From: Rubrobacteraceae bacterium | Lineage (GTDB): Bacteria > Actinomycetota > Rubrobacteria > Rubrobacterales > Rubrobacteraceae | Length of the DNA stretch: 5,174 bases | Direction: 5' to 3' | Assembly: GCA_030447045.1 (NCBI GenBank) | Contig: JAUJMB010000121.1 | Coordinates: 1 to 5,174 of the forward strand | Shown: one piece after another, positions 5,117 to 5,174 of the stretch | How positions within the stretch are numbered: the first letter of the stretch is position 1 | Layout of the letters: the number at the start of each line of letters is the position of its first letter | The notes under the pieces: model-generated | The model's database searches: none | What the model saw: the letters and a program-made list of their open reading frames with translations, nothing else | What the model was told of the DNA's origin: nothing | Made by a program: the position numbers and the translations under genes

Positions 5117-5160
5117 GGAGAGGCGCGGGGGCGTCCACCGTGCGACCCCCGCGCCCCTCC
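5117..5160 (+). terminator. Strong GC hairpin after the rhodanese gene
   Basis: GGCGCGGGGG (5122-5131) pairs perfectly with CCCCCGCGCC (5146-5155). One A-C mismatch later, GGAG (5117-5120) pairs with CTCC (5157-5160), giving 14 pairs around a 14-base loop. It lies 26 bases after the stop codon. There is no T-run before the window ends, so it is a GC-type terminator candidate or a 3' stabilising structure. Confidence 0.6.
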
Positions 5161-5174
5161 ATTACGCACCGAAT

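Overview
The window is GC-rich throughout, with mostly G or C at third codon positions. It reads as chromosomal DNA of a high-GC Gram-positive bacterium. A Rubrobacter-like actinobacterium is my best guess, from overall feel and not from a marker gene. I see no rRNA, tRNA, CRISPR array, insertion sequence, integrase or phage gene.

Layout from left to right. Bases 1-99 (+) are the last 32 codons of a short-chain dehydrogenase/reductase whose body lies outside the window. Convergent to it is a GabP-like amino acid permease (149-1537, -). It has a perfect 10-bp hairpin directly upstream of its ribosome binding site, and then about 370 bases with no gene. Next comes a lone sugar-transfer-associated ATP-grasp protein (1907-3118, -; longer starts are possible). 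A non-coding block of about 525 bases follows (3119-3643). It holds what looks like the 3' end of a decayed plus-strand gene with a hairpin just after its stop, and a 12-bp direct repeat beside the next gene. A tight two-gene minus-strand unit comes next: a DUF1330 protein (4140-4427) followed after 16 bases by a RidA/YjgF-like protein (3644-4123). Diverging from it across a 259-base leader rich in dyads is a single-domain rhodanese (4687-5091, +), which starts at TTG and ends before a strong GC hairpin.

Functionally the window is a set of small independent transcription units: amine or amino acid uptake (permease), probable cell-surface glycan work (ATP-grasp), possible reactive-metabolite handling (RidA-like with DUF1330) and sulfur transfer (rhodanese). 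Only the DUF1330/RidA pair has operon-like spacing. I see no convincing evidence for a new multi-gene system. The points most worth a second look are the orphan ATP-grasp gene, the coding-like remnant with an intact 3' end and hairpin, and the hairpins placed directly against the ribosome binding sites of the permease and rhodanese genes.
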